This document shows positions 57,301 through 64,000 of a stretch of DNA of 64,000 nucleotides, one piece after another. Numbering within the stretch: the first letter of the stretch is position 1; each line of letters opens with the position of its first letter. The stretch comes from Bradyrhizobium sp. WBOS07 (lineage in GTDB: Bacteria > Pseudomonadota > Alphaproteobacteria > Rhizobiales > Xanthobacteraceae): NCBI RefSeq assembly GCF_024585165.1, contig NZ_CP029008.1, forward strand, positions 992,001 through 1,056,000. Direction: 5' to 3'. The notes below the pieces were generated by a model. The model searched no databases and had not been told where the DNA came from. It saw nothing but the letters and a program-made list of their open reading frames with translations. Made by a program: the position numbers and the translations under genes.

Positions 57301-57561
57301 TCACCAGAACGGGCCGTAGCCGAACACGAAGGGTGCGGGCGCGCCGTAGGGATAGGGACGGTAGTGGACGGGCCGCGCGTAATAGCGGGGATCGCGGCGC
57401 ACGAGGAGCCGCACGTTGGGTTGGGTTCGCGAAGGCCGCCGCGCATCGAAAACGGCGATCCCCGCCGAGGCCTCCGGGATCGTTATCGCTGGCGCAGCGA
57501 AAGCATGCGTCAGGCCGGCGGCGAGTGCGACAGCAACGGATAACGCAACCCATTTCGCCAT
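57301..57561 (-). CDS. Small exported protein, Pro/Tyr-rich
   Basis: 86 residues. Signal peptide MAKWVALSVAVALAAGLTHA followed by a short mature part ending in a Pro/Tyr/Arg-rich tail (YYARPVHYRPYPYGAPAPF). No function is recognisable. The next gene upstream on the same strand also encodes a small exported Pro/Arg/Tyr protein, so the two may form a pair. Convergent with the DUF1330 gene, 4 bases apart. Confidence 0.7.
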   Translation of the reverse strand: MAKWVALSVAVALAAGLTHAFAAPAITIPEASAGIAVFDARRPSRTQPNVRLLVRRDPRYYARPVHYRPYPYGAPAPFVFGYGPFW

Positions 57562-57591
57562 GGACCACCCCACCGGGCTCCCGCGCCCGCC

Positions 57592-57906
57592 TCAGCCGCG
57601 GCGCCAGTAGCAGCTCACACGCGGCACGATCACCGTGCCGCTCGGCCGAAATTCCTGCACATAGGTCGCGTTGCAGACGCGGACGGCGTCGGGACCGGGA
57701 TTGTAGCGCGGATAGACGCCGTCAGGCGCGTAATAGGGTGTCACGCGCAGGCGCGCCGGGGGCCGCTTGCGCGGCGGCGGGATGTCGTCCGGTGTGGCCG
57801 CCTGCGCCAGCCTGACACCGGGGGCGGCCGTCTGCGCCTCCGCACCGACGCAAAATTGCGAAAACAACCCCATGCACAGTAGCGTCAGCGCTGTTTTTGC
57901 TCGCAT
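57592..57906 (-). CDS. Small exported protein with C-terminal Cys pair
   Basis: 104 residues. Signal peptide (KTALTLLCMGLFSQFCVGAE) cut near residue 25, then a Pro/Arg-rich region (DDIPPPRKRPPARLRVTPYY) and a C-terminal part with two cysteines (RVCNATYVQEF and VSCYWRRG) that may form a disulfide. It is 30 bases upstream of the previous small exported gene. A GTG four codons upstream is an alternative start. Function unknown. Confidence 0.72.
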   Translation of the reverse strand: MRAKTALTLLCMGLFSQFCVGAEAQTAAPGVRLAQAATPDDIPPPRKRPPARLRVTPYYAPDGVYPRYNPGPDAVRVCNATYVQEFRPSGTVIVPRVSCYWRRG

Positions 57907-58028
57907 TTTCTCGCCCACCTGAACCGTCTCGCTCGAGCCCCACGCTCCCCGTTTTGGCGGCGCCCGTCAACCTCGCCGCGCTTATAAAGCGGGATGCATC
58001 GCCAAGAAACCCGCGCTAAGACAAGCCC

Positions 58029-58427
58029 ATGTGGACGGAATTGAAAGCGCCCTCGCTGGCCGAGATGGAAGCGACGGCGCACGAAATCTTCGAGGGCCTG
58101 CCGGCGGAGTTTCGCGCCCTGTGCAAAGGCGTCATCATCCGTGTCGACGACTTCCCGACCGAGGAGGTGCTGGACGAGATGGACTGCGAGAGCGAGTTCG
58201 ACCTGCTCGGCCTGTTCCAGGGCGTCGGCCTGCCGCAGCAGAGCCTCGGCGACGTGGCGCGGCTGCCCAACATGGTCTGGCTCTACCGCCGGCCGATCCT
58301 GGATTATTGGGCCGAGCACGACGAAAGCCTCGGCCACATCGTCCGCCACGTCCTGATCCACGAGATCGGCCACCATTTCGGCCTTTCGGACGGCGATATG
58401 GAAGCGATCGAGGCGCGGGCGGAGTGA
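58029..58427 (+). CDS. Metallopeptidase family protein (zincin-like, DUF1025)
   Basis: 132 residues. Cytoplasmic minimal zincin of the family often annotated as metallopeptidase or DUF1025. The zinc motif is HEIGHHFGLSD with His111, Glu112 and His115, and Asp121 as possible third ligand. VIIRVDDFPTEEVLDEM and GLFQGVGL precede it. Substrate is unknown. It lies between the small exported genes and leuD. Confidence 0.87.
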   Translation: MWTELKAPSLAEMEATAHEIFEGLPAEFRALCKGVIIRVDDFPTEEVLDEMDCESEFDLLGLFQGVGLPQQSLGDVARLPNMVWLYRRPILDYWAEHDESLGHIVRHVLIHEIGHHFGLSDGDMEAIEARAE

Positions 58428-58434
58428 CGGGTGG

Positions 58435-58505
58435 TTGCCGCACTGAAGGTGCGCTCCCTCCTCCGCTTGCGGCAGAGGGAGTGCACCTCCTCCGTGGCTC
58501 GATCC
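58435..58505 (+). repeat. Palindromic element, type E (partial)
   Basis: TGCCGCACTGAAGGTGCGCT and CTCCCTC...GAGGGAG make two small hairpins; GGTGC and GCACC also pair. It resembles the left half of the element at 60072. Confidence 0.6.
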
Positions 58506-58600
58506 CGCCAAACAGACGAGCCCTGCCCAATTCGGCCTAGGATTCAGGCTCCGGACACGATAAATAACGGCTCCCTGACCACCTGCGGGAAAGCGCAACC

Positions 58601-59206
58601 ATGGACAAGTTCACCACGCTGGAAGGCGTCGCGGCGCCGCTGAAGATCATCAATGTCGACACCGACATGATCATTCCGAAGCAGTACCTGAAGACCATCA
58701 AGCGGACCGGCCTTGGCAAGGGGCTCTTCTCCGAGCAGCGCTACAAGGACGACGGCAGCGAGAACCCGGATTTCGTGCTCAACCAGCCCGCCTATCGCAA
58801 CGCGAAGGTGCTGGTCGCCGGCGACAATTTCGGCTGCGGCTCGAGCCGCGAGCACGCGCCCTGGGCGCTGCTCGACTTCGGCATCCGCTGCGTGATCTCG
58901 ACCTCGTTCGGCGACATCTTCTACAACAACTGCTTCAAGAACGGCATCCTGCCGATCCGCGTCTCCCAGGAAGACCTCGACAAGCTGTTCGACGACGCCG
59001 AGCGCGGCGCCAACGCGACGCTGACGATCGACCTGCCGAACCAGGAGATCCGCGGCCCCGACGGCGGCAAGGTCAAGTTCGAGATCGATCCGTTCCGCAA
59101 GCACTGCCTGATCAACGGCCTCGACGACATCGGCCTCACCATGGAGAAGAAGGCCTCGATCGACTCTTACGAGGACAAGCTCAAGCGCGAACGCGCCTGG
59201 GCCTGA
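58601..59206 (+). CDS. leuD: 3-isopropylmalate dehydratase small subunit
   Basis: 201 residues. Swivel subunit of the LeuCD heterodimer. [20 protein letters not shown], the [20 protein letters not shown] segment and [20 protein letters not shown] are diagnostic. It has its own terminator. Not contiguous with leuC, as is common in Rhizobiales. Confidence 0.96.
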   Translation: MDKFTTLEGVAAPLKIINVDTDMIIPKQYLKTIKRTGLGKGLFSEQRYKDDGSENPDFVLNQPAYRNAKVLVAGDNFGCGSSREHAPWALLDFGIRCVISTSFGDIFYNNCFKNGILPIRVSQEDLDKLFDDAERGANATLTIDLPNQEIRGPDGGKVKFEIDPFRKHCLINGLDDIGLTMEKKASIDSYEDKLKRERAWA

Positions 59207-59223
59207 TTACCGATTTTGGTTCG

Positions 59224-59256
59224 AGCCCCGGTGCCGCAAGCGCCGGGGCTTTTTCT
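59224..59256 (+). terminator. Intrinsic terminator after leuD
   Basis: AGCCCCGG and CCGGGGCT arms (59224-59231, 59243-59250) around an 11-base loop, then TTTTTC. Confidence 0.9.
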
Positions 59257-59274
59257 TTGCCCTCGTCATCCTGT

Positions 59275-60072
59275 ATGGCTTTGCGCATGCTCCCCGAGAT
59301 CGTCACCTTCTGGCACGGCCCGATGGACGCGCTGCGCCAGACCTGCCTGCGCTCGCAGCTCGCTGCCGGCCACAAGGTCACGGTCTACAGCTTTGATCCC
59401 ATTCCCGGCCTGCCGGCGGGCGTCGCCAATGCGGAGGCCGAGGCGATCCTGCCGCACGCATTCTCCGAACGTTTGCGGCCGCCGCAGCCAGACGGCAGCT
59501 GGCGCGACTGGACCATTCTGCAGTTCAGCGACTTCTTCCGCATGAAGCTGATGGCGAAGGGCCTCGGCCTCTGGCTCGATGCCGACGTGCTGCTGCTCAA
59601 GCCGGTCGAGATTGATCCGGCAAAACCCTACTTCGCCTGGGAGCGGCCGCGCCAGCTCGGCAATTCCGTGATCTATCTGCCGCCCGGACACGGCATCGTC
59701 GCCGCCTTCGAGGAGCTGATGGAGCAGGAGGAGCTGACGCCGGACTGGCTGTCGCTGCGCCATCGCATCACCTTCCTGATGCGCCGCCTGCGCGGCGGCT
59801 CCAATCGCCTCGCGGACATCCGCGTCGCCATCTACGGGCCCGCGGCACTGACCGCGCTGGCGCGCCGCACCGGCGAGCTGGCATGCGCGCTGCCGAAGCA
59901 ATCGTTCTACGCCGTGCATGCCGAGCCGAAACTGTTCTTCGATCCCTCCAGCTATCTCGGCCTCGTCACCAACCCTGACATCATCGGCCTGCACATCTCG
60001 CCCAAGGGCCGTGGCGGCGAAAAGCCGATTCCGGGCAGCCTGTATGCCTGGGCGACGGAGCGGTTTGCGTAG
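59275..60072 (+). CDS. Glycosyltransferase-like protein (capsular polysaccharide synthesis type)
   Basis: About 265 residues. The DxD-containing LWLDADVLLLKPVEI, preceded by FSDFFRMKLMAKG, fits the sugar-binding DXD-type (GT32-like / Caps_synth) fold. EIVTFWHGPMDALRQTCLRS at the start is the nucleotide-binding strand. The start could be ATG 59275 or 59287. It would transfer a sugar in surface polysaccharide or glycolipid synthesis, but there is no polysaccharide cluster around it. Family call moderate. Confidence 0.78.
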   Translation: MALRMLPEIVTFWHGPMDALRQTCLRSQLAAGHKVTVYSFDPIPGLPAGVANAEAEAILPHAFSERLRPPQPDGSWRDWTILQFSDFFRMKLMAKGLGLWLDADVLLLKPVEIDPAKPYFAWERPRQLGNSVIYLPPGHGIVAAFEELMEQEELTPDWLSLRHRITFLMRRLRGGSNRLADIRVAIYGPAALTALARRTGELACALPKQSFYAVHAEPKLFFDPSSYLGLVTNPDIIGLHISPKGRGGEKPIPGSLYAWATERFA

Positions 60073-60243
60073 CTGCCGCGCTGGAGGTGCGCTCCCTCTC
60101 CCGCTTGCGGGAGAGGGTCGGGGAGAGGGTGTTTCCGCAATGGGACAATCCCCAAGAGGAGAAAACCCTCACCCGACGCGCCGGACGATGCTTCGCATCG
60201 CCCGCGACGCGTCGACCTCTCCCGCAAGCGGGAGAGGTGCAGC
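60072..60243 (+). repeat. Palindromic element, type E (long)
   Basis: CTCCCTCTCCCGCTTGCGGG at the left and ACCTCTCCCGCAAGCGGGAG at the right are hairpins; CGGACGATGCTTCGCATCG is an inner one. It shares its left end with the elements at 43688 and 58435. Confidence 0.78.
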
Positions 60244-60342
60244 GGAGACCGCTTTTCACCACCCCCAGTTTGATCCAGCGCAACGCGCCCCTGCAACATT
60301 GTGCTTAATTCGCTCCAATTCCGCCGTCCGAAGGAGCTTTCC

Positions 60343-60762
60343 ATGAGCACCGCAAGCAGGCCTTATCCCATCGTCCAGGATCTCATCGAGTCCTTTGCCG
60401 ACTGGTTGAAGCACCGCCGCGAGATCAGCGAGATGCGTCAGCTCGATCGCGCCGATTTCGACCGGATCGCGAACGACCTGCGGATCGCGCCCGACGATCT
60501 GGAGGAGCTGGTCCGCCACGGCAAGCATTCTGCCGACGAGCTGCCCAAGATGCTGGAGCAGCTCGGCATCAGCGCCGAAGGCCTCGGCCGCGCGCAACCG
60601 CTGCTGCTCCGCGATCTGGAGCGAGTGTGCTCGCTGTGCAACCACAAGGGACAATGCGACCGCGATCTCGCCGAGGGCACCGCCGCGGAGCATTACCACG
60701 AATATTGCGCCAATGCCTCGACCCTGGAGTCGCTCGAGCGCACCGACGTCGCGCCGCGCTGA
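60343..60762 (+). CDS. DUF6455-like small cysteine-motif protein
   Basis: 139 residues, soluble and helical, without signal peptide. An AAGGAG site 6 bases before ATG 60343 decides the start. The C-terminal part has Cys96, Cys99, Cys105 (CSLCNHKGQC) and Cys122 (HYHEYCAN), which could form a metal or cluster site; this arrangement matches DUF6455 as I remember it. The N-terminal MRQLDRADFDRIANDLRIAP resembles the DUF1127-like helix. Function unknown. Confidence 0.78.
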   Translation: MSTASRPYPIVQDLIESFADWLKHRREISEMRQLDRADFDRIANDLRIAPDDLEELVRHGKHSADELPKMLEQLGISAEGLGRAQPLLLRDLERVCSLCNHKGQCDRDLAEGTAAEHYHEYCANASTLESLERTDVAPR

Positions 60763-60780
60763 GGCGCGTCGCGTAGGAGT

Positions 60781-62262
60781 TTATTTGCCGGCGACGAAAT
60801 AGAAGTCCTGCCGGCCGGAGATCGAGCCGTAGCTGAACGGCTTTTGCCTGCGGCCGGTTGCTTCCATGACGTCGTCGCGAACGAAGTCGAACAGCCTGCG
60901 GACTTCGAGGCCCGGCGTCGGAACGTTCTTGACGAAGGCGGCTGCGAACGGACTGTTGCTCCCGTCGCCGTCGAGCGCGGTCTCGCCATCCTTGGCGGCA
61001 TAGACCACCAGCGTGCCCGCCTCCGGCTCGACGGGGGCCAGCCCCCGCGACACCGAGCGCGACGCGACCGTCATCGTGCGCTTCATCTGGGCTGCGAACG
61101 GATTATCCCGGCAGGCATCGAGGATGACGAGGCGCAGCTTCCTGGCGCGCTCCGCAGCATTGAGAACCTGATCGACCGGCACGGCTTCAAACGCGATTTC
61201 GCGATCCGCCGCGATCTTCGCATCCGTCGGGATGAGATAATTGATTCCGCCGACCTCCATGCCGTGTCCGGCATAATACACGACGGCCCAGTCCGCCGTC
61301 TCCGCACGTGCCGCGAACTCGCGCAAGGCATTCACCAGGGCATCCTTGCGCAGATCGGTCAGCAGCGTAACGGCTTCGAATCCGGTGAGCTTCAGCACGT
61401 CGGCGACGAGGCTTGCATCGCGCACGGGGTTTGGCAGGGCGGCGACGTTTTCATAGGCCGCGTTGCCGATGACGAGAGCGATGCGGCGATCCGTGTTCGC
61501 AGCCCCGGGTACCGCGACAAGCGGAGCGACGCCGGTCTTCTCCACCAGGATCGTTGCCGGTCGCGGCGAAGGCAGGACGGCAAGCCGCTCCCGTGCCTTG
61601 TCCAGGGCCCATCTCGTGGCGGTATTTCTGAGGCCAAGCGTGGCGTTGAAGTCGGCCCTCGCATTGGCGAAATCGCCGCGCTTCTCGTAGGCCAGTCCGC
61701 GGTTGAGATAGGCGTTCGCATAGGTGGAATCCGCGCGGATCGCTTCGGTGTAGTCGGCGATGGAACGATCGGTCTCGCCCTTGCGGCCATAGGCGTTGCC
61801 GCGGTTGAAATACGCGTTCGCATTGGTCGGCTGCAGGCGCACAGCTTCGGTATAATCAGCGATGGCGCGATCGGTGTTGCCCTTGTTGCTGTAGGCATTG
61901 CCCCGGTTGTAATAGGCGTTCGCGTAGCCCGGATCGAGCCGGATGGTCGCCGAATAGTCCGCGATCGCACGCTCCGTATCGCCCTTGCTGCTGTAGGAAT
62001 TGCCGCGATTGTAATAGGCATTGGCGTGCGCGGGATCGAGCCGGATGGTCGCGGTGTAGTCGGCTATGGCGCGGTCGGCATCGCCGGTCGCGGCATAAGC
62101 GTTTGCTCGATTGTAGTAAGCGTTCGCGTCCCTGGGATCTCGCCGTATCGCCTCGGAAGCTGTGGCAATCGCAGCGTTCGTCTCGGCTTTGACGCGGTCG
62201 TTGGCGCTTGCCGGGCCAGCGAAGACAAGAAGTGCAAAGCAATAGAATAATTTGCGAAGCAT
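60781..62262 (-). CDS. Exported TPR plus caspase-like (C14) protein
   Basis: 493 residues. Signal peptide MLRKLFYCFALLVFAGPASA. Five complete 34-residue TPR units (about 31-205) with the core NAYYNRGNAY are nearly identical. The caspase-like domain starts at about 258 (DRRIALVIGNAAYENVAALP). The catalytic dyad is His333 (YYAGHGMEVGG) and Cys384 (LDACRDNPF). YAAKDGETALDGDGSNSPFA is the usual orthocaspase segment. It is probably a periplasmic cysteine protease with a protein-binding module. A consensus CRP-type dyad lies 80 bases upstream. Confidence 0.93.
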   Translation of the reverse strand: MLRKLFYCFALLVFAGPASANDRVKAETNAAIATASEAIRRDPRDANAYYNRANAYAATGDADRAIADYTATIRLDPAHANAYYNRGNSYSSKGDTERAIADYSATIRLDPGYANAYYNRGNAYSNKGNTDRAIADYTEAVRLQPTNANAYFNRGNAYGRKGETDRSIADYTEAIRADSTYANAYLNRGLAYEKRGDFANARADFNATLGLRNTATRWALDKARERLAVLPSPRPATILVEKTGVAPLVAVPGAANTDRRIALVIGNAAYENVAALPNPVRDASLVADVLKLTGFEAVTLLTDLRKDALVNALREFAARAETADWAVVYYAGHGMEVGGINYLIPTDAKIAADREIAFEAVPVDQVLNAAERARKLRLVILDACRDNPFAAQMKRTMTVASRSVSRGLAPVEPEAGTLVVYAAKDGETALDGDGSNSPFAAAFVKNVPTPGLEVRRLFDFVRDDVMEATGRRQKPFSYGSISGRQDFYFVAGK

Positions 62263-62341
62263 ATGAAAGCCCACGCGCGATATCGAGGACTGGGAGCGTT
62301 AATTAAGCGACGCAAATTTACCGAAGCAACCTCCCGGATTG

Positions 62342-62357
62342 TGTGATCTAAATCACA
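62342..62357 (-). promoter_or_regulatory. CRP/FNR-type dyad upstream of the caspase gene
   Basis: TGTGA-TCTAAA-TCACA matches the CRP consensus TGTGA-N6-TCACA at every arm position; it differs from the FixK/FNR box (TTGAT-N4-ATCAA) at the outer base of each arm. It is 80 bases before the caspase start codon. Confidence 0.6.
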
Positions 62358-62421
62358 GGAATGCGGCCGCACCAGGCATCGGCGGCCGCAACTTGCATCC
62401 TGGATATCCGTGGCGGCTTGA

Positions 62422-63176
62422 TCAAGCCCGCGCCGCCATCGCGGCGGCTTCCGCCGCAGCGCGCTGCATGCTGGTCGACATCTCGTTCGTCACGGTGCTC
62501 TGCTCCTCGATCGCCGCGGCCGTCGACGTCACATATTCGCTGACGTTGTTGATGGCCTGCTTGATCGCGCCGAGCGCGCTGACGACGTCGCCGGAGATGC
62601 CGTTGAGGCTGCCGATCTCCGCGCCGATCTTGTCGGTGGCCTGCTTGGCCTGGTTGGCGAGGCTCTTGACCTCCGAGGCGACCACCGCGAAGCCGAATTC
62701 TCGTTGGCACTGACGACAGTGCCGTCGAGCCTGAACTCGATCACGGCCTGGGCGCGGCCGATGGCGGCGATCTTCGAAGCATCCGTCATGCTGCGGATCT
62801 TCTTCGCGGTGATGTCGGTCGCAATCTTGGCGACCATCACCGTCTTGCCGTTGCCGTCGAGCACCGGATTGTAGGATGCCTCGATCCAGACCTCGTGGCC
62901 ATCCTTCGCGATCCGCTTGAATTCCCGCGCCTGATACTCGCCACGGTTCAATGCCGCCCAGAACGCCTTGTACTCGGCGCTGTCGCGCTGGTCGGCCGGC
63001 ACGAACATGGAATGATGCTTGCCCTGGATCTCGTCGAGCCGATAGCCGAGGGCGTCGAGGAAGTTCTTGTTGGCCGTGACGATCGTGCCATCAAGGTTGA
63101 ACTCGATCATGGCCTGCGAGCGGCCGATTGCATCGAGCCGTGCTTGGGCATCAACCTGGGACTTGCGACCGAACAT
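62422..63176 (-). pseudogene. PAS-domain methyl-accepting chemotaxis protein, internally deleted and frameshifted
   Basis: The first frame encodes a complete PAS domain (IEFNLDGTIVTANKNFLDAL, HHSMFVPADQRDSAEYKAFW, then the PAC end) and the beginning of a second (IGRAQAVIEFRLDGTVVSAN). At a GAATTC (62695-62700) the sequence jumps, in another frame, to the tail of an MCP signalling domain (FAVVASEVKSLANQAKQATD to the end at 62422). The rest of the second PAS domain and most of the signalling hairpin are missing. The frame from the start instead reads out-of-frame residues to a stop at 62529. Without the hairpin tip it could not signal to CheA. Confidence 0.85.
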
Positions 63177-63538
63177 CAGGGAATCTCCATCTCGAAATTA
63201 CGTGTACAGCTCGTAAGGGAAGTGACCGCGGCGGCGAAACAGCCGTACTCAAATCTACAATTCCCGCGAGTCCCCTGCACTCGGATGCAGCTCGGACGAG
63301 TTCACGCCGATGACGGCGGAAGCGGATACGCGATCATTCGTAAGGCAAAAGCTCGAACAAAGTTCTAATAGAAGTATCGGAAATCGGCGGTGCCGTAACG
63401 ATCTCTGCCTACGTCGCGATCACCGCGACGGACGGCGCAGTTTGAAATGACGCATCTCATTCAACGGCTTACGAAGTTGCCGCGCTGCATGCCGGACACG
63501 GAGTTTTCGCCACCGGCGTCGCGCGCTGATCCGTAGTC
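63177..63538. other. Intergenic region, no gene seen
   Basis: About 360 bases between the broken chemoreceptor and a membrane protein gene on the same strand. It contains a CGTCGCGATCACCGCGACGG imperfect hairpin near 63413 but no supported gene. The promoter of the chemoreceptor should be here. Confidence 0.5.
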
Positions 63539-64000
63539 TTACGGCTGCGACGTCTTGTGCTTCGCTCGCCGACCGATCCCCCACAGCGTCAGATTCCAAG
63601 CAACGCAGGTGCCGAGCGCGAGGCACAGACCGACGCTTGATCCGAACGACACCACTGCCACGTGCAGGACGGCGATTGCCGTGCCGAATCCGAGCAGGCC
63701 CCAGGCGGAGTTGGCGAGCACGGCGGCCGTCGGCGGGCCGCCGATGCGCGGATGCAGGATCACCATGATGCTGGAGAACACGACGGGATACAGCGCGATG
63801 ATACCGCTGATGCGAGGCCCGACCCAGCCCGAGGTCGAGACCACGATGGCGACGAGCGTCGCTACCAGCGCAGCCCGCATCGGAACGTCATACCAGCGGC
63901 GCGTCACCAGCGGCATCTTCACGTGGCGGTAGCCGGCCAGCAGCGGAATGCAGATACCGAAGGCGATCAGGTTCGCGGCCAGCCCGGCGGTGAGCGACCA
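63539..64000 (-). CDS. Integral membrane protein, N-terminus outside the window
   Basis: The frame is open to the window edge, giving at least 153 residues. Hydrophobic segments: GLAANLIAFGICIPLLAGY, AALVATLVAIVVSTSGWVG, IIALYPVVFSSIMVIL, LANSAWGLLGFGTAIAVLHV and VGLCLALGTCVAWNLTLWG, so five or more membrane helices. The C-terminus GIGRRAKHKTSQ is basic and cytoplasmic. GPRISGIIALYPVVF and HPRIGGPPTAAVLAN are conserved-looking loops, but I recognise no family. Confidence 0.72.
   Translation of the reverse strand, partial: WSLTAGLAANLIAFGICIPLLAGYRHVKMPLVTRRWYDVPMRAALVATLVAIVVSTSGWVGPRISGIIALYPVVFSSIMVILHPRIGGPPTAAVLANSAWGLLGFGTAIAVLHVAVVSFGSSVGLCLALGTCVAWNLTLWGIGRRAKHKTSQP

Overview
The window is a chromosomal segment of a high-GC alphaproteobacterium, almost certainly Bradyrhizobium or a very close relative. 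I infer this from the split F1 operon atpHAGDC, the mdh-sucC-sucD-odhA-odhB-lpdA cluster, ccmABCDG, DUF2794, DUF1223, DUF2336 and DUF6455 proteins, a PAS-type chemoreceptor, and about twenty interspersed palindromic repeats of the kind that fill Bradyrhizobium intergenic spaces. No database search was possible, so the genus is an inference. There are no rRNA genes, recognised tRNAs, insertion sequences, prophage or CRISPR arrays. This is core genome, not an island.

Layout: 1-2.8 kb holds the end of an S41 protease gene, a polysaccharide-deacetylase-like gene and two tandem RppH-type Nudix genes. 3.0-8.1 kb is the ATP synthase F1 operon (minus strand). 8.8-13.5 kb has rlpA, priA diverging from xerC, and a DUF4337 membrane protein. 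13.7-24.8 kb is a long minus-strand TCA-cycle cluster (mdh, sucC, a DUF1579-like gene, sucD, odhA, odhB, an SDR, lpdA, a membrane protein). 25-31 kb has zapE, thpR and the tesA / ybbA-ybbP divergent locus. 31-35 kb has a BI-1 family protein, a GNAT acetyltransferase, DUF2794 and DUF1223 genes, and a candidate structured small RNA. 35-41 kb has acnA diverging from ccmA-B-C-D-G. 41-47.4 kb has yciB, ftsY, a RluA-type pseudouridine synthase, a DUF2336 gene, mtaB and dapF. 47.6-50.4 kb has an exported GyrI-like protein plus SIMPL protein pair and a Tat-exported MBL hydrolase. 50.8-54.8 kb is the ffh-rpsP-rimM-trmD-rplS translation and secretion cluster. 55-59.2 kb has leuC and leuD separated by small proteins. 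59.3-64 kb is more accessory: a glycosyltransferase, a DUF6455 protein, a TPR-caspase protein, a broken chemoreceptor and a partial membrane protein.

Functionally the window is dominated by central energy metabolism (TCA cycle, ATP synthase, cytochrome c maturation) and by translation and membrane targeting (ffh, ftsY, rpsP, rimM, trmD, rplS, mtaB). The less ordinary signals are a 4 x 15 bp tandem repeat that ends in the ribosome binding site of an exported protein gene; a rod-shaped RNA-like sequence with its own terminator; GAA-N3-TTC dyads resembling Irr boxes upstream of both Fe-S dehydratase genes acnA and leuC; a consensus CRP-type dyad before the caspase gene; a chemoreceptor pseudogene with an internal deletion; and palindromic repeats that have entered coding sequence (rimM C-terminus) or lie inside the atp operon.
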